Origin: JANPLD01 sp964445765
Lineage (GTDB): Bacteria; Pseudomonadota; Alphaproteobacteria; Rickettsiales; UBA8987
Length of the DNA stretch: 64,000 nt
Reading direction: 5' to 3'
Assembly: GCA_964445765.1 (NCBI GenBank)
Contig: CAYULD010000001.1
Coordinates: 62,001 to 126,000 of the forward strand
The position numbers were made by a program, and so were the translations under genes. The notes below the pieces were generated by a model. It saw only the letters and a list, made by a program, of their open reading frames with translations. It ran no database searches and was not told the origin of the DNA. Shown in pieces: positions 36,451 to 45,413 of this stretch. The stretch's first letter is position 1. Each line of letters begins with the position of its first letter.

Positions 36451-38319
36451 TTAAAATCTTTTTGTCATATCAATGGTTGAGATTAACTCCTCAACATCTG
36501 TAATTCCCTTTAGAACTTTATCAACCCCATCATCTGACATTGGAATAAATTCAGTGGTTGAAGCGGCATCATAAAATTTAACTTTACTTGCGGCTTCATA
36601 AATTAACTCATCAATTTTATCATTTACTAATAATATTTCTGAGATTGCAAGCCTACCTTTATAGCCAGTATAATCACATTTTTCACACCCAGTATGCTCA
36701 AAAACTACAGGTGGGTTTTCGGGGTCTTTCAATAAAACTTTACATTCAAATTCATTAGCTGGCCTTTCTTTTTTGCAGTGAGAGCATAATTTTCTTGCAA
36801 GCCTTTGTGCAACTATTGCAATAATACTTCCCGCTAAAATTCTAGGTGTAACGCCAATATCTATAAGCCTTGGAATTGCACCGATTGCATCATTTGTATG
36901 TAGAGAAGTATAAACTTGGTGGCCTGTCATCGCGGCACGAATTGCCATTGAGGCAGTTGCCTCATCTCTAACCTCACCCACGAAAATAATGTCAGGATCT
37001 TGCCTAAGTAAAGATTTAACGCCTGATGCAAAATCCATACCGCTATGCTCACGAATATTAGATTGCCTAATAATTGGAAGCGAATATTCAACTGGATCTT
37101 CAAGGGTCATTATATTAACATCCATTTTGTTAATATGGCTTAATATTGAATATAATGTAGTTGATTTGCCAGAGCCAGTTGGCCCTGTAACAATTATAAC
37201 GCCTTCTGGCCTCTTAAGTGCTTTTTGAAGAATTTTAACATTCTTCTCACTAAATCCAAGCTGTTCTAATGGAAGCAAGGCTTTTTGCTTATCTAAAATA
37301 CGCATTACAATATTTTCGCCGTGAATAGTTGGTTGCGTTGCCACCCTAAAAGATACTTCACGCCCAAGAACATTCATTGTAATTCTGCCATCTTGGGGGT
37401 TTCTAGTTTCCGTAATATTCATATCAGACATAATCTTAATACGAACAACAATTGCCGCCCAATATTCCCTATGGAATGATCTTATAAGCCTCAAAGAGCC
37501 ATCAACCCTATATCTCAGGCGTATAAACTGGCCTTCAGGCTCAAAATGCAAATCTGAAGCCCCTTTTTGAATAGCATCAACCAATAACGCATCAATTAAG
37601 CGAACAGTTGGGTTAACATAGCCATCTTGCTGGTTTGCAGTTTGGGTTAAAACTTTTGCATCTTCATTACTTAAGGCTTCAATTTCTCTTAAAATTCCAT
37701 CAATTGAAAGCTCATAATCATAGTAATTATTAATCAAATCATTCAAATCTTTTTCACTTGAGTGAGTTGGTGTAAGCTTAAATCTTTTCGGAAAATATCT
37801 GCGAATTCTATCTAATGCTAAAACATTAAATACATCTGTCATAGCAACATAAATATTGCCCTCTTCCATTAACACTGGAATGGCTTTATATCTAACCGCA
37901 ATTTCTTTTGGAACCTGCTTTACAAGAGTTGGATCAATGATTGATTTTTTAATATCAAATCTTCTAACGCCTGATTCTTCTGCTAAAATTTCTGCAAGGG
38001 TATTCTCAGTAATAAGACCCATTTCAACCATTATCTGCCCAAGCATTACGCCTTTTTTCTGCTCTCTTTGAATTTTAAGGGCAATTTCTAACTGATCTGG
38101 CGTGATAAGGTTTTTTTCAATTAATTTTTGACCAATAGGCTTTCTGCTAAGCCTTTCTTTTGCTTCTAAATCTAAGTTATCCTGATCATTTCTGATGATT
38201 TCAGTTGAATCAGAAAGAACAATTTCCTCTTTAACATCGTCAGTTTTTTTCTGTTGCTGAAGCCTCTTCTGCTCTTCAAGCATTTCCTTAATGGAATCTT
38301 TTAAGTTTATATCCGTCAT
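36451..38319 (-). CDS. PilB/GspE type assembly ATPase
   Basis: A 622-residue hexameric motor ATPase for pilus extension or secretion. An N-terminal MshEN/T2SSE_N domain (about 55-170, with KPIGQKLIEKNLI and GLITENTLAEILAEESG) suits cyclic-di-GMP-binding family members. The core has Walker A GPTGSGKST (from residue 379), the Asp box MTLEDPVEYSLP, Walker B DPDIIFVGEVRDEAT and the His box GHQVYTSLHTNDA. A zinc site of four Cys (CSHC...CEKC) is typical of PilB/GspE and absent from PilT. It is the first gene of the operon. No retraction ATPase PilT is in the window. PilB versus GspE cannot be decided from the ATPase alone. Confidence 0.95.
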   Translation of the reverse strand: MTDINLKDSIKEMLEEQKRLQQQKKTDDVKEEIVLSDSTEIIRNDQDNLDLEAKERLSRKPIGQKLIEKNLITPDQLEIALKIQREQKKGVMLGQIMVEMGLITENTLAEILAEESGVRRFDIKKSIIDPTLVKQVPKEIAVRYKAIPVLMEEGNIYVAMTDVFNVLALDRIRRYFPKRFKLTPTHSSEKDLNDLINNYYDYELSIDGILREIEALSNEDAKVLTQTANQQDGYVNPTVRLIDALLVDAIQKGASDLHFEPEGQFIRLRYRVDGSLRLIRSFHREYWAAIVVRIKIMSDMNITETRNPQDGRITMNVLGREVSFRVATQPTIHGENIVMRILDKQKALLPLEQLGFSEKNVKILQKALKRPEGVIIVTGPTGSGKSTTLYSILSHINKMDVNIMTLEDPVEYSLPIIRQSNIREHSGMDFASGVKSLLRQDPDIIFVGEVRDEATASMAIRAAMTGHQVYTSLHTNDAIGAIPRLIDIGVTPRILAGSIIAIVAQRLARKLCSHCKKERPANEFECKVLLKDPENPPVVFEHTGCEKCDYTGYKGRLAISEILLVNDKIDELIYEAASKVKFYDAASTTEFIPMSDDGVDKVLKGITDVEELISTIDMTKRF

Positions 38320-38493
38320 TAAAATTTATTAAGAAAAAATGTTAAATTTCTGCATTAATTCTAATTATATTAAACTAAAATAAAACTAAACTGAGGTAAA
38401 ATATCAAATTATAAACTAAGTTTTCAAACTTATTATAATTTTGCAACAAAGTTACTTTTTTTGTTTTTATAATTAAAAGGTTTTAAGTAAAAT

Positions 38494-38549
38494 TTACTCC
38501 CCCTCAATAGTTCCGGAGGGTTGCCGGTTATGTCATAAACAACACGGTT
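38494..38549. repeat. Degenerate copy of the guaA 3' end (outer att-like repeat)
   Basis: These 56 bases repeat guaA positions 40305-40361 in the same orientation with three substitutions and one single-base deletion. The deletion shifts the frame so that the copy no longer encodes the GuaA C-terminus. It lies 174 bases upstream of the pilB-like gene's start and marks the far boundary of an insertion at guaA. The rest of the 266-base gap before the pilB-like gene is AT-rich with no other feature seen. Confidence 0.85.
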
Positions 38550-38585
38550 TAAGCTAAATTCTATAATTAAACAAATAGGTTAGGG

Positions 38586-40217
38586 CTAGATTTCTCTTTC
38601 TCTTAGATTATTGTTTATATGCGTTTGGATCTGACGCAAAGTTTGCCTTTGTGTATGTAAAATTTCTTTAGATAAGAGATTTTCTACTGTTTTTGAAATT
38701 AGCTTAACTGCATTCTCCTTATCCTCAGTATTTACAATTTCAATTTTATGACCATCATAATCTTTTCTTAATTTAGATTGGTTTTTGATAGGACATATTG
38801 ATCTGATAAAACTAAGCCTTCTTATCACCTCGTCAACAGGAGCATTATTTATTTTTTGTTCTGAAAGAACTGTGTTTACACACTTGCAGAAGTCAAGGCT
38901 TTGCAATGATTCTTTTTTATCAAAAATTTGTTCAATTTTACATTCCGCAAATAAATGTGCATTTAGATTGGATTTAAAATCTCTTATAAGATTAAGAGTT
39001 TTGTTTTTTTGGGCTAATTTTGCATCTAGTCTTAGATTTGTTTTTACATCTTCCGGATAATTTGTTTCAAAGACAAGTTCATTTAGTCTTTCATATGTTT
39101 TTTCTGAGAGTTCTTCAAATAAATCAAAAACTTCATATTTAGTGGCAAGATATGCAATTGTTTGCCTTTTATCATTTTTCAAATCTTCAAGAAGATAATT
39201 ATCTAAATAGAATTTTTCCTTTTCATCTGCAAATACCCAGACTAAAGTTAGAAGTGTAATTTGTTCATTTTCAAAATCTTTTCCCTCCTTTAGAAAATCA
39301 GACATATCATTAAGACATTGAGTATATTGCCCTAAATATGAGCTGTAATCAAACATTTTATCTTTGCTTTCTTCGTTAAGATTGCTTGGAAAAACCGCTA
39401 GATAGTAGCAGTAATGCATAGTATTAAGGTTAATTAACCTAATATTAATTAAATTTATATCTACTTCAGAATTATCCCTTAAATAATCTAACAAATAAGA
39501 TTGAGCACCATTATCTTCTTTATTAGAAATTTCTTGGTAAATAGGATTAAATTTACCATTAATATCCTTTATTTTTTCTGTAACTAAATCAAGAATAGGT
39601 TTCTGATTAAAAAAACTTTTAAAACCAAGAGATTCTGATTCATATATTTCATTATCTCTAGCATATCCATAATAAATATTAAATTCAAAAGCTTTTTTAT
39701 CCGGAGATTGTTTTAGACTATTGCTAACTAAATTTTGGAAAAAATTTAAGTTGGTTTGTAAACTAAATTCTATAAATTCAAACAACCTGACATCTTTCAA
39801 ATAATCAACACCAATTGTATGCGTATCCCAGAAAATAGGTTCAGAATTGTTATAAAAATTGAAAATAGGATTTTCATTTTTTTTATCAATTCTATTATTG
39901 AAAAGGTAGCTTCTAATATCAGTTGATATTGCATAAATGCATCTTTCGTGTAAAAGATTATTTTCTTCATATTCTTCATTGTAAGAAAATTTTACAAGCT
40001 TTTTTGTAAAACCTGAAAGGTGTAAAATTAAATTTACTCTATTAGACGATTTTTTTTTATTAATTTTTTCTAAAATTTCATTATATTCTTCATGTGTATA
40101 TATATTTTTTAGCACACTAGGAAATAGATTTATCCTTATAAGACGATTTATTGGACGCATTACACATTCAAAGTTATATTTTGACACTTCAAAATATTCT
40201 GAATCTTGACCATTCAT
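38586..40217 (-). CDS. Unknown 543-residue protein carried by the guaA island
   Basis: I do not recognise this protein. It has no signal peptide or membrane helix, so it should be cytoplasmic. It is rich in Leu, Asn, Lys and Glu and looks alpha-helical for most of its length. Cysteines are scattered (a CKC in the C-terminal third). The C-terminus (LLSKEILHTQRQTLRQIQTHINNNLREREI) is a charged amphipathic helix. No Walker, HNH, PD-(D/E)XK or helix-turn-helix motif is visible. It is the only gene between direct repeats of the guaA 3' end and therefore likely cargo of a mobile island; a defence or other accessory role is possible but unsupported. The start ATG at 40217 lies 87 bases from the guaA stop. 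Confidence 0.75.
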   Translation of the reverse strand: MNGQDSEYFEVSKYNFECVMRPINRLIRINLFPSVLKNIYTHEEYNEILEKINKKKSSNRVNLILHLSGFTKKLVKFSYNEEYEENNLLHERCIYAISTDIRSYLFNNRIDKKNENPIFNFYNNSEPIFWDTHTIGVDYLKDVRLFEFIEFSLQTNLNFFQNLVSNSLKQSPDKKAFEFNIYYGYARDNEIYESESLGFKSFFNQKPILDLVTEKIKDINGKFNPIYQEISNKEDNGAQSYLLDYLRDNSEVDINLINIRLINLNTMHYCYYLAVFPSNLNEESKDKMFDYSSYLGQYTQCLNDMSDFLKEGKDFENEQITLLTLVWVFADEKEKFYLDNYLLEDLKNDKRQTIAYLATKYEVFDLFEELSEKTYERLNELVFETNYPEDVKTNLRLDAKLAQKNKTLNLIRDFKSNLNAHLFAECKIEQIFDKKESLQSLDFCKCVNTVLSEQKINNAPVDEVIRRLSFIRSICPIKNQSKLRKDYDGHKIEIVNTEDKENAVKLISKTVENLLSKEILHTQRQTLRQIQTHINNNLREREI

Positions 40218-40304
40218 TTGCCTAATTTTTTTTAGATTATATTAACACAAAAAAGTTAATAATTAGTTAAACCCCCCTTTTGTTGCATATTTATAAATTT
40301 ACAA

Positions 40305-40361
40305 TCACTCCCACTCAATAGTTCCGGGGGGTTTGCCGGTTATGTCATAAACAACACGGTT
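40305..40361. repeat. guaA 3' end copy (inner att-like repeat)
   Basis: The last 57 bases of functional guaA, including its stop codon, are repeated with about 93% identity at 38494-38549 in direct orientation. This copy keeps the reading frame and encodes the conserved GuaA C-terminus (PPGTIEWE). Confidence 0.85.
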
Positions 40362-41846
40362 AATGCCTCTAACTTTATTTACAATAAGATTTGAAACCTT
40401 GCCTAAAAATTCATGATCAAATGGGTAATATTCTGCCGTCATACCATCTGAGGAAGTTACAGCACGAAGTGCAAGAACATATTCATAAGTTCTACCATCA
40501 CCCATAACTCCTACTGATTGCACCGGCAATAAAACTGCAAATGCTTGCCAAATTTTATCGTAAAGCCCAGCTTTTTTAATTTCTTCAATATATATTGCGT
40601 CAGCTTCCTGCAGGATTTTTATTTTATCACGAGTTATTGCCCCCGGTATTCTAATTGCAAGGCCGGGCCCGGGAAATGGATGGCGTTTTATCATATCTGG
40701 TTTTAAGCCAAGCTCAAGGCCTAAAGCACGAACTTCATCTTTGAATAATTCACGGAGTGGCTCTACAAGTTGCATTTTCATTTTCTCTGGTAATCCGCCA
40801 ACATTATGATGAGATTTTATTGTAACCGCCGCATCACCATGAACTGAAACTGATTCTATAACATCAGGGTAAAGCGTGCCTTGCGCTAAGAAATCTGAAC
40901 CGCCTAGCTTTTTAGCTTCCTGCTCAAATACTTCTATAAAAGTTGCACCAATGATTTTGCGTTTTTTTTCTGGATCAGAAATATTTTCAAGTTTGCCTAA
41001 AAATAAATCTGATGCATCAACCATATCTATATTAATGTGAAAACCATCAAATAATTGCTTCACTTGCTTGGCTTCATCTTTACGAAGTAGGCCGTGATCA
41101 ATAAATACACAAGTTAGGTTATCGCCAATAGCTTTATGTATAATTGCTGCTGTAACTGTGGAATCAACACCGCCACTAACTGCACATAAAACTCTTTTAT
41201 TGCCAACTTGTTTGCGGATTTTTTCAACCTCCATATCAACAAAATTGTGCATATTCCAATCAGGTTTGCAGCCACATATTTCAAAGCAGAAATTTTTAAT
41301 AAGCTCTTTTCCATCAGGTGTATGAACAACTTCAGGGTGAAATTGCACGCCATAAAATCTGCGTTTTTCATCAGCACAAGCCGCAAATGGTGCACCTTCG
41401 CTAGAAGCAATTATTTCAAAACCTTGCGGAAGAGCAGAAACTTTATCGCCGTGGCTCATCCAAACTTGATGCTCAGAGCCAGATTTCCAGACATTTTGGG
41501 TGAGTTTACTTTCTTTTACAACTTTAACAAATGCCTTACCAAATTCACGATGATCAGAAGGCTCAACCTTTCCGCCTAAAATATGGCTCATAAGTTGCTG
41601 ACCGTAACAAATACCAAGCACTGGAAGGTCTAGCTCAAATATTTCTTTGCCAACTTTTGGGCTTTTATCGTAACCAACACTAGCAGGGCCACCTGATAAA
41701 ATAATGCCATCTGCATTATAATTTTTAATTATTTCAAAAGAAGTATTATAAGGTTTTATCTCACAAAAAACCCCGATTTCCCTAACTCTACGAGCAATAA
41801 GTTGCGTAACCTGTGAACCAAAATCTAGAATTAATATTTTATGCAT
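40305..41846 (-). CDS. guaA: GMP synthase (glutamine-hydrolysing)
   Basis: A 513-residue two-domain amidotransferase that turns XMP into GMP. The class I glutaminase domain (1-195) has the nucleophile Cys80 in LGICYGQQ and the His/Glu pair in QFHPEVVHT. The ATP-pyrophosphatase domain starts with the P-loop AVSGGVDST (about residue 225). The C-terminal dimerisation domain ends in the conserved PPGTIEWE. All catalytic residues are present and length is normal. The 3' end serves as an insertion site: a degenerate second copy lies 1.8 kb downstream beyond an unknown gene. It is divergent from the 234-residue unknown gene. Confidence 0.98.
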   Translation of the reverse strand: MHKILILDFGSQVTQLIARRVREIGVFCEIKPYNTSFEIIKNYNADGIILSGGPASVGYDKSPKVGKEIFELDLPVLGICYGQQLMSHILGGKVEPSDHREFGKAFVKVVKESKLTQNVWKSGSEHQVWMSHGDKVSALPQGFEIIASSEGAPFAACADEKRRFYGVQFHPEVVHTPDGKELIKNFCFEICGCKPDWNMHNFVDMEVEKIRKQVGNKRVLCAVSGGVDSTVTAAIIHKAIGDNLTCVFIDHGLLRKDEAKQVKQLFDGFHINIDMVDASDLFLGKLENISDPEKKRKIIGATFIEVFEQEAKKLGGSDFLAQGTLYPDVIESVSVHGDAAVTIKSHHNVGGLPEKMKMQLVEPLRELFKDEVRALGLELGLKPDMIKRHPFPGPGLAIRIPGAITRDKIKILQEADAIYIEEIKKAGLYDKIWQAFAVLLPVQSVGVMGDGRTYEYVLALRAVTSSDGMTAEYYPFDHEFLGKVSNLIVNKVRGINRVVYDITGKPPGTIEWE

Positions 41847-41942
41847 TTTACTATATTTGCAAATTTTTGTTTAATTTATTATACTATTTGACCATTAAAT
41901 AAACTATGTTATTTTTGCAACAATTAACTTAGTCTATATTCT

Positions 41943-42647
41943 ATGGAAAATACCAAAGTTGAGTTAGAAGCAATATTTGGAGAAAATAATGTTTCGGCAG
42001 ATAAATCTGGAAATAAATTTTCTATTAATAAAAATGGTGCAGAAAATATTTTGAATGAAAAGGGCAATGAAGATTTCAAAACATTGTTTAATCTTAAGGG
42101 TGATAAATATGTTTTAGATACAGAAAAAATGTTCAAGGGTGTTTATGGAACGCCTAAACAAGCAGCAAATCTCAAAGATCCTTCATATAATAAAAAATTA
42201 TTAGAGTATGGTGCTGATAGAGCAAGAGTTGCAAAGGTAATAGGCAAGCCAATTGGTGAAATTAAAATAGACTTTGCTACTGGGGATTTATTTATTCCAG
42301 CAAAACTAATTTCAGAAGATTTTCAGGTTATACAAAGAATTATTGATATAACAAATTCTGAAAATTTTTCTAATCTTAATACAACTAATTCTAGAGAGCA
42401 ATTTGGTTTAAGTGAATATAGATTTTCATATCCAGATTATTCTATTAAAATTCACGCTGACAATGATGGAGTTTATTACTATGAAATTGGAGATACTTCG
42501 GGAACAGATGAAGTTTTAACCCACGAGGATTTAGCAAAAGAAATAATGAAAAATCTAAATAAATTTAATGGTATTTATATTGATAATAACCAAATAAATA
42601 TCCCCCCAAAAGATGCACTAAAGCCTGTTGACAGAAGTAAAATATAA
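41943..42647 (+). CDS. Unknown 234-residue protein
   Basis: I do not recognise this protein. It has no signal peptide, membrane helix or catalytic motif. It starts with a small alpha/beta region rich in Asn, Lys and Glu (1-60), then a helical part (KGVYGTPKQAANL), and a C-terminal half with short strands (EIKIDFATGDLFIPAKL; YRFSYPDYSIKIHADNDGVYYYEI). It is divergent from guaA with 96 bases between starts, and is followed after 106 bases by an outer-membrane protein gene on the same strand. Length, start and codon pattern look like a real gene. Confidence 0.65.
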   Translation: MENTKVELEAIFGENNVSADKSGNKFSINKNGAENILNEKGNEDFKTLFNLKGDKYVLDTEKMFKGVYGTPKQAANLKDPSYNKKLLEYGADRARVAKVIGKPIGEIKIDFATGDLFIPAKLISEDFQVIQRIIDITNSENFSNLNTTNSREQFGLSEYRFSYPDYSIKIHADNDGVYYYEIGDTSGTDEVLTHEDLAKEIMKNLNKFNGIYIDNNQINIPPKDALKPVDRSKI

Positions 42648-42753
42648 CAGATATAAAATATCTTTTTCCGATTATTAGAGAAATTTAATAATTTTCTTGC
42701 ATTTATCAAAAATTGCATATTTTAGTGTTAGCCAAACTTAATATTTATTAGTT

Positions 42754-43590
42754 ATGAAAATTAAAATTATAAGCTCATTAGCAGTTGCGATGTTAATATC
42801 TGTTGTGAGTACATCTGCTTTTTCAGCAATTGAAACAACCAAAAAAATTGCTGGTAAGGCAGTAAAAGGCACTGCAAAAGTTGTTGGTCAAGTTTTTGAT
42901 GCAGGCGGAAAAGTTGTTGGAACAGTCTATAATGTAGGTGGCAAAATTGTTGGTGAAACAATTGATGTTGCAGATAAAGGCTATGACAAATTCATTGATA
43001 AAAAATTATCTATTACTCCAACGGTTGGAACGCAAGGTTTAGGTATAGAAGCTGCTTATAAAATTAATGATTATTTTGCAGTAAGGGGTGGGCCTAACTA
43101 TATGCAATGGTCTGATAACCCAACACTTTCAGCACTTACATATAATTATGATTTAGATTTCTTCAATGTTGGTGCCTTGATTGATATTCACCCATTCAAA
43201 AACGCTTTTAGGGTTTCAACTGGTGGCTTTTATGGCCAAAAGAAAATTGATTTCACTTCAACGCCTGCAGGCCCAACTCAAATTGGTAATGCAGTTTATT
43301 CCGCTTCACAAATTGGAACTATCAGAGGTGAAGTAGAAGGTGAAGATTTTACCCCATATTTTGGTGTTGGTTACACTAGAAAATGGATGGAAGATGATAA
43401 CTTTTTCTTTGATGCTGATCTCGGTGTTACTTTTGATTCAATTCAAACCAATCTTCGTGCTACAGGAACTGCGGCAACTGAGGCAGGCTTTCAAGCTGAT
43501 TTAGTTAGAGAAAGAAGAAAAATTAACAACTTCTTTGATTTAATTGAAACTTATCCAGTAATTAGATTAGGTGTTGGTTATAAGTTTTAG
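42754..43590 (+). CDS. Outer-membrane beta-barrel protein
   Basis: A 278-residue exported protein. A signal peptide (about 1-26, ending AFSA) precedes a Gly/Lys/Val repeat segment (about 30-85) with four imperfect copies of a 'GK.VG....G' unit, for example VVGQVFDAGGKVVGTVYNVG. The rest alternates polar and hydrophobic residues as a small barrel and ends in GVGYKF, the C-terminal aromatic signature of barrels inserted by BamA. The repeat segment may lie in the periplasm or bind peptidoglycan. It is related in layout to small OmpA/OmpW-like surface proteins, but the exact family is not settled. A strong terminator follows, so it is probably well expressed. Confidence 0.85.
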   Translation: MKIKIISSLAVAMLISVVSTSAFSAIETTKKIAGKAVKGTAKVVGQVFDAGGKVVGTVYNVGGKIVGETIDVADKGYDKFIDKKLSITPTVGTQGLGIEAAYKINDYFAVRGGPNYMQWSDNPTLSALTYNYDLDFFNVGALIDIHPFKNAFRVSTGGFYGQKKIDFTSTPAGPTQIGNAVYSASQIGTIRGEVEGEDFTPYFGVGYTRKWMEDDNFFFDADLGVTFDSIQTNLRATGTAATEAGFQADLVRERRKINNFFDLIETYPVIRLGVGYKF

Positions 43591-43615
43591 CCAATTAGAT
43601 ATATTCAATTTTTAG

Positions 43616-43640
43616 AAAAGGGAGCATTTGCCTCCCTTTT
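43616..43640 (+). terminator. Rho-independent terminator of the outer-membrane protein gene
   Basis: A 9-bp stem AAAAGGGAG/CTCCCTTTT with a 7-base loop is followed by T residues, 25 bases past the stop. It also lies past the stop of the convergent murD gene, and read on the minus strand it has a short T-run, so it may serve both. Confidence 0.85.
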
Positions 43641-43654
43641 TTTTATAAAAAATC

Positions 43655-44944
43655 TTAGGATAAATTAGAAGATAATTTCTTAAATAACTCACCTCTTTCT
43701 TCATAATTTTTGAATTCATCAAAAGATGCACAAGCTGGCGATAATAAAACGATATTTTTATCATTAGAAGTTTTATTATTATCCAACAAAGCATCATTTT
43801 TTGCATCATTAAATGCTTCATTAAAATTATTCAAAACTTTGAAGTTACTGAAGCCAGCCTCTTTGTAAGTATTGGCAAAATTATTTTTTGCATCACCATA
43901 AAAATATGCAAATTTTATTTTATTAAAATATTGCTTTAGACTTGAGATTCCGCCTTCTTTAGCAATGCCACCTGCTAACCAAAATATATTATCATAAGTT
44001 TTAAGGGCTGGCTCAGTAGCATCAGCATTGGTAGCCTTTGAATCATTTATAAAAATAACATTCTTAAATTCTGCAACCTTCTGCATTCTATGATCTAAAC
44101 CTGAAAAGGTTCTGATTGCAGATAAAATTTGATTATCATTAAGCCCAACTTGTTTGCAGGCAAGATAAGAAGCCGAAATATTTTGCAAATTATGAAGCCC
44201 CATTAAATTTGGAAAAAATTCATTTTGAAAATAATCCCCAGTTTTGAATTTAATTAAATTATTATTTTTAGAAATTTCATTAGCAATATTTTGCATAATT
44301 TCAGTATCAGTGCAGATAATTCCGCAATCAGTTTTTTCTTGCCCCATAAATATTCGCATTTTTGATTTTGCGTATTTATCTAGTGTAACATATCTTTCCA
44401 TATGATCTGGGGTTAGATTTAGAAAAATAGCCACATCAAATTTTGCTTTCGGCGTAATATCAAGTTGAAAAGATGAAACCTCAAGAACATACCAGCAATT
44501 TTCAGTTTCTAAATCAAGGCTAAGTGCAGGAATTCCAAAATTACCGCCAATTTCGCAATTAATATTATTTTCTTTCAAAATATGATAAATCAATGCCGTT
44601 GTAGTGGATTTTCCATTAGTGCCAGTAATTGCAATAGTTTTTGAATCAGATTTTTTATTTCTAACTAAAATTTCTATATCACTAACAATAGGGATATTAT
44701 TTTTTTGAGCCAAAACTGCTATAGGGTGAGGTTTAGGAAGATTTACAGGAATACCGGGAGAAAATAAAATTTCAGAAATATTTTGAAAATCCCATTCATC
44801 ATAATGCGAGATTTTTGGAAGATATGCAGGCAAATTTATATTTTGGTTATCATCAAACAAACAAAATGGAATATTGTTTTTATAAAAATATTCTGCTGAG
44901 GCTATCCCAGATTTTCCTAGACCAACAATTGCAATTTTTTTCAT
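43655..44944 (-). CDS. murD: UDP-N-acetylmuramoyl-L-alanine:D-glutamate ligase
   Basis: A 429-residue Mur ligase that adds D-Glu to UDP-MurNAc-L-Ala in cytoplasmic peptidoglycan synthesis. It has an N-terminal Rossmann domain (IVGLGKSGIASA), the ATP P-loop GTNGKS at residues 108-113, the carbamylated-Lys region, and the C-terminal domain with INDSKATNADATEPAL (about 300). Full length. It stands apart from a dcw cluster: upstream on the same strand are toxin-antitoxin genes (10-base gap), which may share its transcript. Confidence 0.97.
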   Translation of the reverse strand: MKKIAIVGLGKSGIASAEYFYKNNIPFCLFDDNQNINLPAYLPKISHYDEWDFQNISEILFSPGIPVNLPKPHPIAVLAQKNNIPIVSDIEILVRNKKSDSKTIAITGTNGKSTTTALIYHILKENNINCEIGGNFGIPALSLDLETENCWYVLEVSSFQLDITPKAKFDVAIFLNLTPDHMERYVTLDKYAKSKMRIFMGQEKTDCGIICTDTEIMQNIANEISKNNNLIKFKTGDYFQNEFFPNLMGLHNLQNISASYLACKQVGLNDNQILSAIRTFSGLDHRMQKVAEFKNVIFINDSKATNADATEPALKTYDNIFWLAGGIAKEGGISSLKQYFNKIKFAYFYGDAKNNFANTYKEAGFSNFKVLNNFNEAFNDAKNDALLDNNKTSNDKNIVLLSPACASFDEFKNYEERGELFKKLSSNLS

Positions 44945-44954
44945 ATTCTATTCT

Positions 44955-45413
44955 TTATAATTCACCCGCTTTTTGAAGAATTTTTCTTTCAATAATCTCA
45001 GAAAATCTAAAATTAGTTTTTTTAATTAATTCTAAATAAGGTTTTACATTTGATATAATACCAAGTTTTTTTGCTTCAATAAAAATTGATAATGTGCCAG
45101 CAATTTTAATATTAAGTGATTTAGCAAAATTTCTACCTTTAGCATCATCAATAATTATAATGGGGTTTTCTTTTTCCATAGCTAATGCAATTGCACTAGC
45201 CTCACCTTCATCTAAAAAATTAGATAATTGTTTTTGAAAATTTATATTTTTTGGATTTTCAACTTTAATCCAGCTTGGTAGCTCAAAATTGAACTCATTC
45301 TTGATTATGTCTGTTATGAAAATATAGCCAAAAATTTGCCTAAGTAATTCTAATTCGCCAATTTTAGATAAAATAATTAGGCAACTTGTATCAGTTATTA
45401 TTGCGGTTCTCAT
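44955..45413 (-). CDS. DUF3368/PIN-like toxin component
   Basis: A 152-residue PIN-fold protein of the DUF3368 type. It begins with IITDTSCLIILSKIG, where the first Asp is the usual metal ligand; GEASAIALAMEKEN supplies the Glu, and IIIDDAKGRNFAKSL the Asp pair. These acidic residues form the ribonuclease site in PIN toxins. The gene overlaps the upstream UPF0175 antitoxin gene by 23 bases, the typical type II toxin-antitoxin arrangement. Whether the toxin is active is not known; all expected acidic residues appear present. Confidence 0.88.
   Translation of the reverse strand: MRTAIITDTSCLIILSKIGELELLRQIFGYIFITDIIKNEFNFELPSWIKVENPKNINFQKQLSNFLDEGEASAIALAMEKENPIIIIDDAKGRNFAKSLNIKIAGTLSIFIEAKKLGIISNVKPYLELIKKTNFRFSEIIERKILQKAGEL

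Larger units (their letters stand above)
38494..40361. mobile_element. Small integrated island at the 3' end of guaA
   Basis: A segment of about 1.8 kb is bounded by direct repeats of the last 56-57 bases of guaA, as expected when a tyrosine-recombinase element integrates there and restores the gene end. The 3' end of guaA is an established integration site for genomic islands. The only gene inside is the 543-residue unknown protein; no integrase remains, so this is probably a decayed or satellite island. Integration is inferred from the repeats. Confidence 0.7.

Noticed and set aside
38494..38549. Possible truncated second guaA gene
   Set aside because: Only 56 bases match and the frame is shifted; it fits an attachment-site repeat, not a coding pseudogene.
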